Assembly: GCA_019188255.1 (NCBI GenBank)
Contig: JAETXT010000003.1
Coordinates: 1,922,001 to 1,986,000 of the forward strand
Reading direction: 5' to 3'
DNA: 64,000 bases
Source: Verticillium longisporum
Taxonomy: Eukaryota; Ascomycota; Sordariomycetes; Glomerellales; Plectosphaerellaceae
Made by a program: the position numbers and the translations under genes. Positions 1 to 12,434 of this stretch are shown piece by piece. The notes under the pieces are model-generated. The model had not been told where the DNA came from and searched no databases. It worked only from the letters and a program-made list of their open reading frames with translations. Position 1 is the stretch's first letter; the number at the start of each line of letters is the position of its first letter.

Positions 1-291
1 CGTCGAATTTGTTCCACTTCGAAGAGCTGAGGGAGCCTGCTTCGTGCCGAGCTGTGGGTGCTGGGGAACTGGGAAACGAGTCAAGGGAATCCCGGCGGTT
101 TGGTTTTCGAAACCCTTGAAGCGCTGACGCAGCTGGTCGGATCGTGCTGCCTGCGGTGTGGAAAGCTGGCTTCGGGGCGTCTTGTAAGATCAGGCAGCGA
201 GGTGCAGCGGTAGAGCTTCGACGGGATTTGTGCGTAAGCGAAGGTGGTATCGTCAGAGGGGGAGGAGAGGGCCGAGAGAAGTGCTGTCAAG
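1..291 (-). CDS. possible partial exon running off the left edge
   Basis: A minus-strand frame reads away from about position 291 toward the window edge. It has GC-rich third positions and a plausible 3' splice site (CCCGGCAG) just upstream of 291. The frame that begins there hits a stop near 81. A second frame, one base offset, is open from about 175 to the edge (for example QLRQRFKGFENQTAG). The two join cleanly if the GGGG run at 174-177 is one base short. There is no ATG in the first frame inside the window, so any start would lie in an upstream exon I could not place. I do not recognise the protein, and it could instead be noncoding. Confidence 0.3.
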
Positions 292-2870
292 CTGCCGGGA
301 GTGGCGGAAATGTCGAATAAATAGGTCGCACAGACGGGTAGGCCGCTAAGGATGTAGGTATGGGTTGTATATAATGAATGTGACCGAAGAAGCCGGTGTC
401 CGGAAGGGTGGAATTGGGAAGCTGGGCAGCGCTGGCGTTTGGGCGTGGTGTCTTGGGTACCGACTCTAGGATCCCTCTTTGTCTTATCTAAGGTGCGTCT
501 TGGGTCTTTGGTAACGGATATTTCGTGGAACTGGGTGCAGGTGAAATGACATGGGTTTTGCGTAGCTCACGACTGACACCACAAAGGCCTGTCAAGGAAG
601 CTGGTGTAAATACTAAATGCCAAAGACGGAGACGTGGAATGTGCCTGGGTCAGTAGTGAGTGGCAGTGGTCCAGGCCTGCGAAAGGTGGAAGCAGGAGAA
701 TCAGGTTTCGCGTCGAGAGCCCTGAGATCGCTGTGTCTGGTGAGATCGGGCGATGATTTCCACTTAGACCAAGGGACGTCCCGGATGGTGTGGTTAGGAG
801 CCGTGGCGGACGGGAGGCAGGTGTTGAGGCACAGCTGGGTGGTTCACGAAGATGGCACTGGCACTTTGTGGCTTTGGGGAGACAAGAGGCAAACACAAGC
901 TACCTACCTACCTTCGGGTGGCAAAGCTTCACTGCAATGTAATCGGTGACGATGTTCTCAGCACGTCCATTCTCCGGGGCGGGCGAAGTGCACCCAGCCC
1001 TGCTGCCCGCGTTGGCCACTAGAGGTCGGTGGTGATAGCACGAGTACAGACGAATGGGTGGTGACGATGACGACGGTCGATGTGCCAGAGACCTGAGCTG
1101 TCCAGTGGAAAGTACCTTGCTAGCAGGTGTCATGGGATGGTGCTAAGGCCTGGCCCCTCCCGCGCCCCAGTGCCGTTGGACCAACGCGCTACGTAGCCTT
1201 GTGGCAGCCCCCTACTATAGCTCTCTGTACATGTAGCTGCACCTCCCAGTGGACAGGTCTCAGGGCTTGCAGGGGGCAGGTCATCCTGTAAGGGGTGGAG
1301 GGGGGGGCAGGGCGCGCTCAGAGTGGTAGCGGGCGGGGCGAAGGAGGGGCAGCCGTAGCCCCCAACCACTACATCATAGCCGTCTCATGACGACATTTCC
1401 ACTGTCTGTTGGTCTTGACCTCAGATGATCGATCCAACGTCAGCCAGCCGCCGGTCATTGAAGCTGCGGCTTACAGCATAGAGGTTCGTTACTGACAAGC
1501 AAGGCGTTTGTAACCCCTCAACCCCCCTTCACTGAGGTACAGTAGGTTCCTCAATCACGCCCTGCGAACGGCAGATCCTGCATGAACAATTCCTTCGCTT
1601 GCGCGACAAATCTGATCAATAAAGTCAATCCAATCACCGCCTCTCCCGCCAACACCCAGCACCCCTGCAAAGACCCCTCATCCATCCCACTCACTCACCC
1701 ACAAACTTTTCATCGGAGACTCGCTCATAGCTCAAGTCCGTGGCAGTGCCTGCCTCCGCAGTGTCGCATCATGCACAACCTTTGCCAATCCCGCGGGCCA
1801 TGTCCTCCTCCGCCACCCTTCTTCGCTCCCTCGCCGCGAACGTCGAGTCGTCGTATTCCATTCGCGAGCCCTTGGTGAGGACATGGGCGTTTAAGGAGGG
1901 AGAAGGGGGGGCGGGTTCCTCGCATCCTCGGACATGCTGAAAAGTGCGAACCCTCGCACTTTTCGGATTCGGTTCACCCACCCGGTACAATTCGCGTCCC
2001 GTCTCTATACCTACCTGTCTTATACCGGCTGGTACGCCCGCTGCTCAGTCTGCTGGCGACGCACGAGCAAAGTGAAATATCCAGTTGTGTTCCTGAGGAA
2101 ACCTTGTTGAACGCCTCTTGCATCGTTGAAACGGACGGAAACCGCCGTTAGCATTGCAGATTATCGAACCGCACTGACCCCATGCACAGACAGTATAATG
2201 GCTTCCAGGCCATGCTTTACGAAAATGGATCATTCGTGAACCAGCCGTGACAAGATGCTACAGTGGCACGCTGTAGGTTTGAGAAGGTCGTCAAAGACTT
2301 GATACATCACCATGGTCCCTTGGCTGTGACATGCACACACAGCCATGACGGGCTCGATTATTTTGCAGTTTGATTGCTTAACAGTCTCTCCAGGCTAGGC
2401 CAGGAGAGTAGAGCCAAACTCGGAGCCGCTTCAGAACGGGCAGCCGAAATCGGTTGGATCGGTCCCGGCGGCCGAGAGGTGGGGACTATGGGACGTCCGT
2501 CCATCGGCTCGGGCTCCAGAGCATGCCCAACAGAGCTTGGTTGGCAGGCTGCTCGCCTGTGGTATCAATCACTTGGTCTTTCGAGGACATAATGGATTCA
2601 AAAAGCCTTCAATTGGCCTCGATTTTGCTTCAGACATTCGTACGCCCATCCGCGCCCAACCGGGCGTGGGAGGGTCTTTTGCTGCAATCATCCATCATGA
2701 CTAGCAGTTCTCTACTGCACGCACAACGAGGGTATCTCGCATTCCGCCCCCCTCACCTACGATACAGGGTTTCGCCACGAGCCCCGTCTGTCAATCCAAA
2801 TGCATCCTTGTCGCTGACCATATGCCATGCTGTGTCCGTTATCATGTCGCTTCAGCACTCACATTCTACC
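292..2870. other. gene-poor spacer
   Basis: About 2.6 kb with no gene I can support. The open frames here are short, lack family resemblance and are not backed by splice pairs. A possible short first exon lies at about 1800-1875 (+): it starts with an ATG, reads MSSSATLLRSLAANVESSYS and is followed by GTGAGG. No continuation was found, so it is not called. Confidence 0.6.
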
Positions 2871-5800
2871 CTAAAAATTGATCTTGCTAGCGAGCCGGGA
2901 CCCGCCCTTCACAGGTGCCGGAAGACACTGACACAGGCGTTCGCGATCTGAGGACACAGGTCAGTAACGTTCAGGTTTCCTGTCATGTTACGATATGGTG
3001 GACTTACCGGCTTCGTTCTCGAACAGAAACGAAACGTCGTCATGTTCTCCAGGCAAGTCCGGAAAATCGAGGCATATAAAGCCCATGTCGTCTGTGGGAC
3101 CCTCATTATCATCTGGCATGCGTGGGAGCGGAAACTTGGCGTCGACGAATCGAAGACCGAATTTGCCGCCGCGAGAGGACGTTTCATAGACATCTGTTCC
3201 TTTGAGAACAAAGTTCATGCATTGTCCATGCTTGAAGTCGGGGAAGAAGGCGAGTAGCTGTGGAACCGTGTCCTGCTGCACCACCTGGACTCGCGTCCAG
3301 CCAGCTTCCCATTTCTTATGAACAGGGACCACCATTCGCCGGCGGGTAATGGAAAACCCAACGGCAAGACTGTCATATTTGACCTGGAACCCCGTGAGAG
3401 CTGCTTGGAAGGCGTGAAGATCCTTCAAGCTGGGAAACTTGAACGTCCGGATGGACTGTGTCGTCTGCAACATCTGCAAGGTCTGCTCCATTTCTTTTGG
3501 ACTTTCCCGACCGACTTGAGAATCGGATACAGCCATCGTCACGTCGTTTTGAGGCCGCCTCAATACGACAAGAGTCTTGGCATCGCTAACCTCCAGCCTG
3601 ACTCGGAGTTCGCCCGTCTCAACGTTGACGCGGTCGGCAATCGTGCCCACCTTGGAATCGACAATCACCCTCAACTTGTCGGAGAGCACCGTTGGCGGCA
3701 TATCGTCACCTCCGTGGTCATCATTGATGACACGGACCGATTGCCAAGGGAGCTTGCTGATGCCGGGTAATCCTTTGGAGTCGTCCAAAGAGTGGCTCAA
3801 GGTATAGCCTACCAATGGGACATCTGCGTAAATAGTCTCGTCGTTTTGAACCGCCGTGCCAGTGAGGAGTGTATGGAAGTTCAGACGCTCAGCTTCGTCC
3901 TTGAAAGAAAGCACCATGCTGCCCTTGTAGCGCCCATTGTCGCACTTTAGCAAAAGAGCTGGGTCGCCGCCTTCACCTCGGAGGAAGCCATATGGAATCG
4001 GTTGCTGTGGGGTCCAGGGAAGATTGATCCCGCTCAAGGTCCGAGTATGCGGGCCAGACACGACGGCAAGCCTATATCCTCTGTCGAAAGTGCGAGGGCC
4101 TGTCGGCGTCTTTTCCTTCAAATACTTCTCAAAGAGTGCTATGTCGCAGGAAGGTACTGGCTCCTTGGGGAAAGATCGGGACTGTGCATCGACGTCGAAG
4201 AACTGGAACGTTCGCAGTGTTGCGTGGAATATGCACTGCTCGTCCTGCCGAGGGTATAGCGTATCCTGCGTCTTGTTGCCGAACTCGTACATGTTCCATA
4301 TCATCCTAAAATCTTGTTGCATACACTGTACCGCAATCTTGAAGCCTCGAGGAAGAAAGATCTCAATGATGCACGTTTCGCTCCTCCATCGCACATCGTT
4401 CCAAGTCGGACCGGTGTTTTTGTCCTCTGAGATCCGCAAGTGAACCTCTCCGTTTTGACTTGCCAAAACCAGGCTTAACGAGGCCTGGTTCCTGGCTCTA
4501 ACAGCAGACAGCAGGCTCTTGAAATGGTATGACTGGGATTCTCGGCCTTGCTCCATGAGGTAGGCGTCCACAGAGATGCGGCTAAAGTTGAAAGTATCCG
4601 GAGTGTCGTTGATTGGCAAAGCGTCCAGTCCTTCTCTTACCGTCGGGGTTTGTAAGACGCCCGACATTGCCGCAGCCGAATTGCCCGTAAGAAGAGCAAT
4701 CATATCCTGACTCAACTTGGGGTATTCAACCCATATGGATTTATCAATGGACTGCGGCAGGAATGCCTCTTCGGGAGGCAGGAAGCCATTACGCTTCATG
4801 GATCCAGCCAACTTACCCAGCGCAGACACCACGAGCTTCCGTGCTTCGTCGACCTCCGAATCCGGCGGTAAACGTTTGATCGACATCATCTCGGGAATCG
4901 CTTCTTCGGAAAGCCAGTGCGCTTTTGCCAGGTTTGTATATGCCTGTTGGCGTTCCATCTCGTTCTGCATCTGTTCCTTTGGGCTTCCTGGCCGCGCCCT
5001 TATCGCATTCTCGAGACCCATCCGGCCCTTGAGAAACCACCATAGCGCTGCCCTGATGAGTTCTGGAGTGGAGCAGGCGCCCACGGGCCGAACAGTCTCA
5101 GCATGCAATCGGAACAACTCGCTCAAGTGGCGTGTGCGCGTGACGAAGATCATCAGGGCGTCGTCCCCGAGTGGCGTAGGAGCGTCTTGCAAGTTAAAAG
5201 AGGGTTGGCGGTTCGTTGCCGAAGAAGGAGGGCCCATCGTGCTGCCAGCATAATGCGAGTTGACGCTCTGTTGACGCGAAATGTTGCCTTGCTGACCGTG
5301 GCCGCTGAGAGTCGAGTATACAGAGGATGGGCTTTGGTCTGGTTGAGAGGGGGCTTGTTGTACTGGGTATTGTATTGCGTTTCGGGAGAGATGGGGCGCG
5401 CGCTGGAATACTGTGGTGGTGCGGCGGCGGGGGCCGGTCCCAATGCCGCAGGGTGTGGCGATGAGCGCAGCCGGTCAAGTGGTGACTGCTTGATCTCTAT
5501 AGCATCTTCCCAATCTCGCTGCTGCGCATGCTGCTGCTGTTGTGCCTGAGATGTGCCCGCAGACCGGGCCGCTTCGGCGAAAGCCTTGCCCTCTGCTTGC
5601 CGCATCTCCGCCTGCTGTATCTCGAGGAACGACCTTCTGTTTTCATCTTTGGCTCTGCTGTTTGAGGTGTCCAAAAACCTAGTCCGCGCGGCCACTCCAG
5701 GCACGTCGTCTTGCCTTGAGGCAGTGGCTTCCCTGGCGGACGTGTAGCCAGTCTGGGTGCGCTTGATAGGATTCGGGATAAAATCGTCATACGGTGGAGG

Positions 5801-6286
5801 GTCGGCTGGTTTTGGTGGCTCTTCGTACGCACTCGGGGCCCGGGCGGAAGGAGGCGGTCGTAGCTTCTTCTGCTTGGATATTTCTATCGTAGGGTGCGGT
5901 GACTCGTCACCACCCTCGCCGATCACCTCGGGCTGGGTGTCAGCAAAGCGGACAGTGCAACCTTTTCTGTTTCTTTTGGGCGCGCGGGGCGGGGTCTTGG
6001 GGCGAATTTGCAGGGGGAGACTGTTCTGCGAACCGCCGCCGACATCGTGAGCTTGAGGGTAGCGCGATGCGTTCCTCGTGTCAAGCTTCGAAAGTGTGGG
6101 TAGAGGCGGCGCCGAGGGGGCAGTGGGAGGGTGGAGCGGGTCGGCGGTCGCATGCAGGAAGGCGTACACATTGAGAGCATTGACGGTCTGCTTTCGGTCC
6201 TTGTTGTCCAAGGCAACAAACAGCTTGCCCATCAAGCGACCGCGACGTGAGGAGCGGCCCTCTTCGACCTGGGTGTCACTGTCCAT
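2871..6286 (-). CDS. large conserved fungal protein of unknown function, one apparent frame break
   Basis: Starts with ATG at 6286 (MDSDTQVEEG). The first exon runs to 3008, and a 60-bp intron (2948-3007, GTAAGT...TTACTGACC...CAG) leads to a last exon at 2871-2947, which adds about 25 codons and a TAG. The N-terminal third is proline/serine-rich and disordered. The rest is folded, with several beta-rich stretches that could be PH-like, but I do not recognise a named domain. The reading frame slips once near 5365-5367. Adding one C to the coding-strand CCC there joins ...ETQYNT to PVQQAPSQ and gives about 1118 residues; exon lengths sum to 3356, one short of a multiple of three. Function is unknown. 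The exon structure at the 3' end is well supported by splice signals. Confidence 0.75.
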
Positions 6287-8105
6287 CGTGGATGGAACGA
6301 CGCTCGTAGAACGCCGGCGTCATGAGAAGAGGTCCTGCCAGCTGACGAGAGCGCATTAGCATGAGCGAGAGCATTGGCGATAGCACCAACAGGAATGGCT
6401 GCAAGAAGGCGTGTTGCCAGGCCTGCATACTGCTCGGGTGCGCGTGGTCTCACAGGGCAAGAGTACTGACCTCGTGGGCGTCCTGACGATTATGTACGAG
6501 CTGAAGCTGACGAGAGGGGGGCAGTAGAATGGAGGGGGTACAGCGCCTCAATCGCGGGTGCAAGGGCAGCCACGATTGGAGGTGGCCGATTGTCCAGGGA
6601 CGGATAGCGCCAAGACAAGCACGTGTGGTTTGTAGGATTCCGCGCACGTAAGCCCGGGGCAGTGCGCTGCGCAGCAACTCGAGATATCGAAGGCCGAGAA
6701 AGTGCAGTCTAGGAGGAAGAGGGAAAGAGGGAAAAAGAGCAAAAGGAGCAGTAATGGACAGGTGTAGATTGACGATCACAGTCGCACCAACGGGAGGACA
6801 ATTGTTGACACGGAATCTACCAAGGAGGAAAGCCGGGGCAGGGCCAGTCGGGTTGGGCAGGCATGGACAGGCAAGGGGAGGTAGGGTAAGGCCAGGCAGG
6901 TACAGACGACGGGTCAGTGGATGATGCAGTGACCTGACTGATGTACCTAAGATGGTGCGAGCGAAGGTTCCATGCCCATGCAAAGTCTCGTCTGGCAGAA
7001 GACACGGCGGAAGGCGAAACCTAACACCACCAGCGGGAAGCGGGAGGAGCGACCTCGCCTGGGACGCAGGTAAGCGGGCGGGCGGGCAGGCGCGCAGGCA
7101 TGTGCAAGCAAGGGGTTTCAGGTTCGAAGCGATCGTCAACGACCATTGCCAACCTAGCATCTCATCTTCCCACAACACCGGCCATCATTACTTGGTACAT
7201 CTGCCATCCACAACTGGCTTGCCGCCCCCCCTTGCGCTTCCACCAAGGCCAATAAATGCCAATGACATCGGTGGGCCGTGGACCCTGAAGCTGCTCCCTA
7301 TCGAAGGTCACCCCAGCTCGAGCCTAGTTCCCACATTTTTCACACCGGGTCCCCCCTTGGGAAAGGCTGTCATAATGTTACCGATTCTTGGTTCGCCTTG
7401 TCCGTAAAAGACACGGGCTCCTGTCCTCAATCGAGCCTTGCCCGGCATTTGGCCAGGTACTTGTAAGTGTCCCGGCCAGAATCAACACTATCAGCCCGCC
7501 GCTGCTATTTTAAGGCCCGTCGAATGTGTCTGGATCGGACCCTATCTTCTGGATCTGGCCGCAAAACGCCAGCGCCTCGTGTTCTTTTACGCTTAACGAG
7601 TTTACTCCACGGCACGAGGTCCAGTGATTGATGGAATGTCGTTTTTAATAGCGCGATACGAGAGAACTCGGCCGGCTTCCCCGCCAGACCCTCTGCCCCC
7701 CTCACAAGCCTCGCCTGTTTCAAAATTACCCGTGGCTGAGGACGTGACCACGCGCCGAGGCAACACACGAGTTTCTCTACAAGAACGCTCGTCAAAAGAC
7801 AGTACATCAAGTAGACGACACATTCCACCTAGGGTGGCAAGTCAGTATTCTCTATCTGCCTTTCTGGGCCAGCACAATTCAAGGTGGATGGCAATAACTG
7901 CGATCAGGAACGAGAGGAGCATCACCAGAAACTAGTCGCCACGCAGCGGCATCAAAGATCTCGATTTCTTGTTACAAGCTCGCCAACCATTTCACACCGA
8001 AATTAAGTAGTGAAACCCACATGACCGCAAACTCCGAACCTGACCACGGACTGGATGTCCTACCTATGCCCATGCCTCTGAGTAAGAACAGATGAAAGAA
8101 CCCGA
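6287..8105. other. spacer and probable 5' leader of the 2871-6286 gene
   Basis: A 1.8-kb stretch upstream of the minus-strand gene. The longest frame (6450-7178,-) is proline/leucine-rich, has no recognisable family and sits in CT-rich leader-like sequence, so it is not called. No RNA gene was seen. Confidence 0.55.
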
Positions 8106-9783
8106 CTACAGCTCATGGACCATCTCCTTCAGTCGCTTCTCAATCCTTTCCCGTCCTTCAAATGTCGACCACACCTGATGAGGTGCCTTCTCGACAATGT
8201 CCCAGTACTGCAGCTTCCTCGTCAGCTGGCTCAGATCCCTCTGTTTGTCCTCCCCCTGGCTGTCCCTGCGCATCTCAACCCCTGAGCTGATGAGGACCAG
8301 CGGCGTGGCGGGGTACTGAATTGCACGCGCCGAGGTCACGTCGCGCTTCGACAGAGTGTCCGCGACCAGGCTTTCTTGCAGCTTGGCGAAGATGGTTTTG
8401 CCGCCCTGAAGAGCGGCACAGCCCCAGATCCGATCATTCCCGTTGCGGCCCTTGAAAAGCGCGCCCAGAAGCCTGTCAAGACCGAGCGGCGAGATGACGC
8501 CACGCAGCCAAAGCAGGAAACCTCGCCCAGGTGTCGCGAAGCGGCCTAGCAGATCCTCATGGATAGGATCGATGAGCATGATGCCGCGAACCTCTTTTCC
8601 GTGGCGAGAGGAGAAGACACGAGTGTACATCGAGCCAATTCCAGCGCCGGCAACCACCCAAGGGCCAGTCTCGCCAGCCCGGGCAAGAGCTTCGCTCAGA
8701 GCGTCAGTGGCCATTCCAGCAGACAGCGGCGAAGGAGCTGTGTCGCTCCAGGCGAAGCCAGGGCGATCGGCAAAGCAGTAGCGCGTGATCGAGCCGTTCT
8801 TGACGGCATTGTCGGCGAATTGCCAGAGGCCATTCTCCACGGGCACCTCGCCGCCTTCGAACAAAACAGTTGGCAGCTTCTTGCCCATAGTGTTCGTGTG
8901 GTAACCTTCGCAGTGGACATGGATCTGGTATTTGTCGCCATCGACCCAGTATCGTTTGCCCGGAGGAGCCACGCCCGCATCGAGTGATCGGACTATGAGA
9001 GTCAAGGTAAGAAGAACGACGACGATCGACAGGACAACGTAGGCGATTGTTGAGAAGAGGACGGCGGTCCATTCGAGGACTGACCGCCTTGTCTCAATGC
9101 GACCAGTCAACCGTTCCTCCTCCTCAGCTTTGCCCCATTTGACAGTTCGGTCCGCAATCAGAGCCCACAGGCTCACGAATAGAGCCCCTATGGATGTTAG
9201 TATGGCGGTCTGCAACTCGCCGACCTTTCTCAGCCATGCACTTTTGGGCCTGCAACCTACAGATGACACTCGTAATACCGACCCAGCCCTCTTCATGCCG
9301 GTTCCGTTGCACTGCCAGCGTGATAATCATGTCGACAAACAGCATGAAGGCCATGAACACACTGAGTATTCTCACAGCTCGCGAGGGCGCGCCGAAGAAG
9401 ACCAAGACAAAAACAATCGTAAAGAGCGACAGGCTCGCATAGCTGAACGAGTAAAAGCCAGAGCCTCTGGTGTGCATTCCCGGCGGCGTTACAAAGGTGG
9501 CGACGAGCAGCAGAGCCCACCAGATGAACGAGATGATGGCGAACAGCACTGTTGCGTAGCGCGTCACCCGCACGGCCCACAAGTTGTAAGGACTCACGGC
9601 AGGGTCATCGGCCGTCAAGAAAGGCCGGTCGCTGTCGAGTCGGTTTGGCAGCAGTCGCGTATGTTCGTTGGGCGCGGGCCGCAGGTCCTCGGCTGAGCGG
9701 CGAGGCTCCGTTGCAGATGCCGATTCGCCGTTTGGCTCATTCTCATTGTCGTGCTTGTTGCTCGACCCGAAAAGGGAAACCAT
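8106..9783 (-). CDS. multispanning membrane protein with alpha/beta-hydrolase fold lacking the nucleophile serine
   Basis: Two exons: 9261-9783 and 8106-9187, with a 73-bp intron (9188-9260, GTAGGT...ATACTAACATCCATAG). The splice forms a TGG codon in SVIWALFVSLWALIADR. The product is 534 residues. The N-terminal half has about five hydrophobic segments: VRVTRYATVLFAIISFIWWA, a segment around SYASLSLFTIVFVLVFF, one around VRILSVFMAFMLFVDMIITL, the splice-junction segment, and one near FSTIAYVVLSIVVVLLTLTL. The C-terminal half resembles membrane alpha/beta hydrolases: FADRPGFAWSD, then VVAGAGIGSMYTRVFSSRHG where GxSxG is expected, LIDPIHED for the acid and APHQVW for the histidine. The elbow reads GAGIG, so the serine position is glycine. 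Fungal proteins of this type are often labelled mitochondrial integral membrane protein; that location is not shown here. Confidence 0.8.
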
Positions 9784-11138
9784 GTTGACTTTATGATTGC
9801 GGTGACACGATAAAACGGTGGCCCTCCGTGACAGTCAAAGCCTGAATGGTATCGATCCGTCTTGCCGGATGCTGTTGTTGTTTGTTGTTGGCGTTATGCA
9901 CCTCTCTCCAAAGACGATGCAGCAGCGAGGTGTTGTCGAAGAGGTCAAGAGAAGAGGGAAGGAAGTGCGGCATTCGAGTGCCAACAAACTTCAAGGAAGG
10001 ACAATCGACAAAACAATCCCGCTGTTCCGACCTAATAAATGCCATGCGTCCCAGACCAAGGGGCATTTTATCCCATTGCATTCCACTCCCGCCCCCCACT
10101 TCAGCTCTCGTCAAGCTTTCCTCATCGTGTACTACCAAGCTTCCCATCGAGTACGTCATTCCCCAGCATTGCGCTTTCGGGGCGGTAGCTCCCCACTAGC
10201 CGCCCGCCAGCGCCCAATCTCCTTGGCCCACCACTCCCTCTCCTGCCCACCCCGGGACACTAGCTCCGGCCGGCGGCGCCGCTCCCATCGAAGACCCCCC
10301 CTCTGATCGCGGCCGCGAAGCAAGCTTTGGAGCCTGCCTCGCCTCAAAGCGGGAGGAGAGCCCTCGCTGCTGCTGCTGCTGCTGCTGCTACTGCTGAAAC
10401 GACAAGGCCCGACGGCGAAGCGTTGGCAGTGCTAGCTTGTGCGCCGGATCGGGTCTTGGAAAAGTCGGGTGACTGGCCTGATTTCTCCCCTTCTGGACTG
10501 ATCATGTTGAACGGTGACGCGACTGGGCGTTCAGTGCTTGGGGGCTGTTGCCTAGTTGGACTGGCGCGTGGCGGCATTGCGACACCCGATCGATCGTGGC
10601 GATGAAGTAGGGGCGAAACCGGTGGTGCTTCCTATGACCACGATAGCACGCTACCTGACGTGGTTCGTCATGCACCATGAGGAAGTCCTTCAAGTCCTTG
10701 AATTTGCCCACTTACTTCTCCATGTTGGTAAGGAACGCAAGAAAGCTTCGAAAGCCTTGATTCGAGACACTACGACCTCGACACTTTGTTCGCCCTCAGC
10801 CAGAATCACCAGTACATGCTCGAAAAAAAGAGACACGGCTTGGTACTAAATTTGGTATTGAATGATTAAGCGCCCGGACGGGCCAAAAAGGGTATCTTGA
10901 AGAAAGCTGATCAACGAAAGAGACGGCAAAGTAAAGAGAGCAATACGACGCTTGCAACATGCGACTGGTTGAGGGAGGCTTGTGCACTCGATGTCTCACA
11001 CATCGACGCCCAACACGCCGAATACGTCCTCCATCACCACGGTTCAGCATTCCAGCGAGCCATGACAGCCTTCAGGAATGATTCTTCATCCATCGAACTC
11101 GTTCCGCCAAGACATTGCAGCACGGCAAGAACCTGTAC
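9784..11138. other. spacer with a GCT trinucleotide run
   Basis: Upstream of the membrane-hydrolase gene and downstream of the 11139-12434 gene. It has no gene I can support. It contains eight GCT copies at 10366-10389. Confidence 0.55.
10366..10389 (+). repeat. (GCT)8 microsatellite
   Basis: Eight uninterrupted GCT units followed by ACTGCTG. It lies in sequence not assigned to any gene. Confidence 0.9.
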
Positions 11139-12434
11139 TCAGGAGGCCCAAGGAGCGATAATGTTCCGATCCTTGAAGCTAGAGGTTGATCCAGAGGAGA
11201 TGGACTGCGCCGTCTTTGGCGGAGTCCCGGCGTATGAGGGGCTGTTCAACCTCTGCTCGGCCCGTTTCCGTGCCATTTTTGCGGGATCAGGTCCGCCAGA
11301 CGGCTTGGTGGCGCTCTTCGGTATTTGGCCGATGGGGGCATGCATTTTGGCCTGTGCGTTGGGATCACCCATGCTAATGCCTCTCCGTTGGTATTCTTCC
11401 TTCTTGAATTGTTTCCAGTCGTGGGCCGATGGTTCGCCAGCACTGAACCACTCTTTTACTTGGCTGAGCCAACGCCCTTTGCCATCCTTTTGTTTTGCCT
11501 CTCGGCTCCCAGTCTTGTCCTTGCGACGAGTGCTATCACTGCTTGTAATGGACGGGCTATACTCGGAGATGGAGCGGTTTCTTGAGGCTCGAGACGACGA
11601 TGGCGCAGGGCTTGCTGCAAACAAGCCCGCACTCTCAATCCTTGCCGGCATGGCGAGACTTTGTGTGTCAACTGTCGTCGCGGAGTGAGGTTCTTTCTTT
11701 CCAACTGCTGTACCGAGCTTATCCCACGGCTTGCCCATGAGGTTAGCCGTAGTCTCTGGTGTGATGCTTGTCCTCGTAACTGATCCAGTCGAAACGAAAG
11801 AGTGGACAAAGGCAAGTCTGCTGTCCAACGAGTGAACAGACCTATGTCGTGGAGTCGCCGGAAGGTACGACCGCCGCCGAATCTTCTTTTGCTCGAATTC
11901 GAGGGGTCGATTATGGAACTGAACAGATGAACTCCGGTGAGACCGAGATAAGAGAGGCTCAGATGAACTCCGACCCTCTAATTCGTGAGGCTCCCAATTT
12001 GAGGGCTGCAGATTCGTGGTCTCCTTGCTGGAGAGGCTGCTTCGACGAAACTCGTCCACTGAGGTCGCTTTGTCGGCGCCTTTAAGGGTGTTGTAGTCCA
12101 CGCCAATGCAGAAAGAGGAATCTAAAGAATGATCCTCTGCTTGTCGGTTCGGCTGTCCAGAAGCTGCCCAGTGCTAGAGGGAGCCGTCAGTGTCAGGCAC
12201 AGCTGGGATGCGCTGCGTAGGTGGGCACGACGACGAGTTGCAGGCTTGACTGAAGGTGTCCCAAGAAAACGATTGAGGCCTCTGATCAGACTTGGGTGTC
12301 GATTTTCGAATATTGAGATGCCCAAGAGTTGTGGGGTACGAGAAATTTCGCAGCGCCGGCTTTTGGGTCGCTGTGCCAGTTTCTAGATTCTCCCGGCTAT
12401 TGATGTGTGACTTGAAGCGGCCAAATGAAGGCAT
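11139..12434 (-). CDS. serine-rich fungal protein of unknown function, 5' gene structure unresolved
   Basis: The 3' exon (11139 to about 12170) encodes a polar, serine/arginine-rich protein ending RNIIAPWAS, with a basic stretch WLSQVKEWFSAGEPSAHDWK. The likely start is the ATG at 12434 (MPSFGRFKSHINSRENLETG). The two parts are in the same frame but separated by a TAG at 12174-12176. That TAG is also the end of a good 3' splice site (CCTGACACTGAC...CTCTAG), so an intron probably removes it. The nearest donor gives a 55-bp intron, which leaves the frame one base off. Adding one C in the following exon (near GACAGCCGAACC) would repair it; a different donor is possible. No domain recognised. Confidence 0.6.

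Noticed and set aside
1740..1940. Possible first exon MSSSATLLRSLA... with GTGAGG donor
   Set aside because: No continuing exon found downstream; may be chance.
5375..5425. 49-bp GTATTC...CCCAG as an intron in the 2871-6286 gene
   Set aside because: Removal leads into a third frame with stops; the donor and branch site are also poor.
6450..7178. 242-codon minus-strand frame
   Set aside because: Leucine/proline/arginine-rich reading of CT-rich leader sequence, with no family resemblance.
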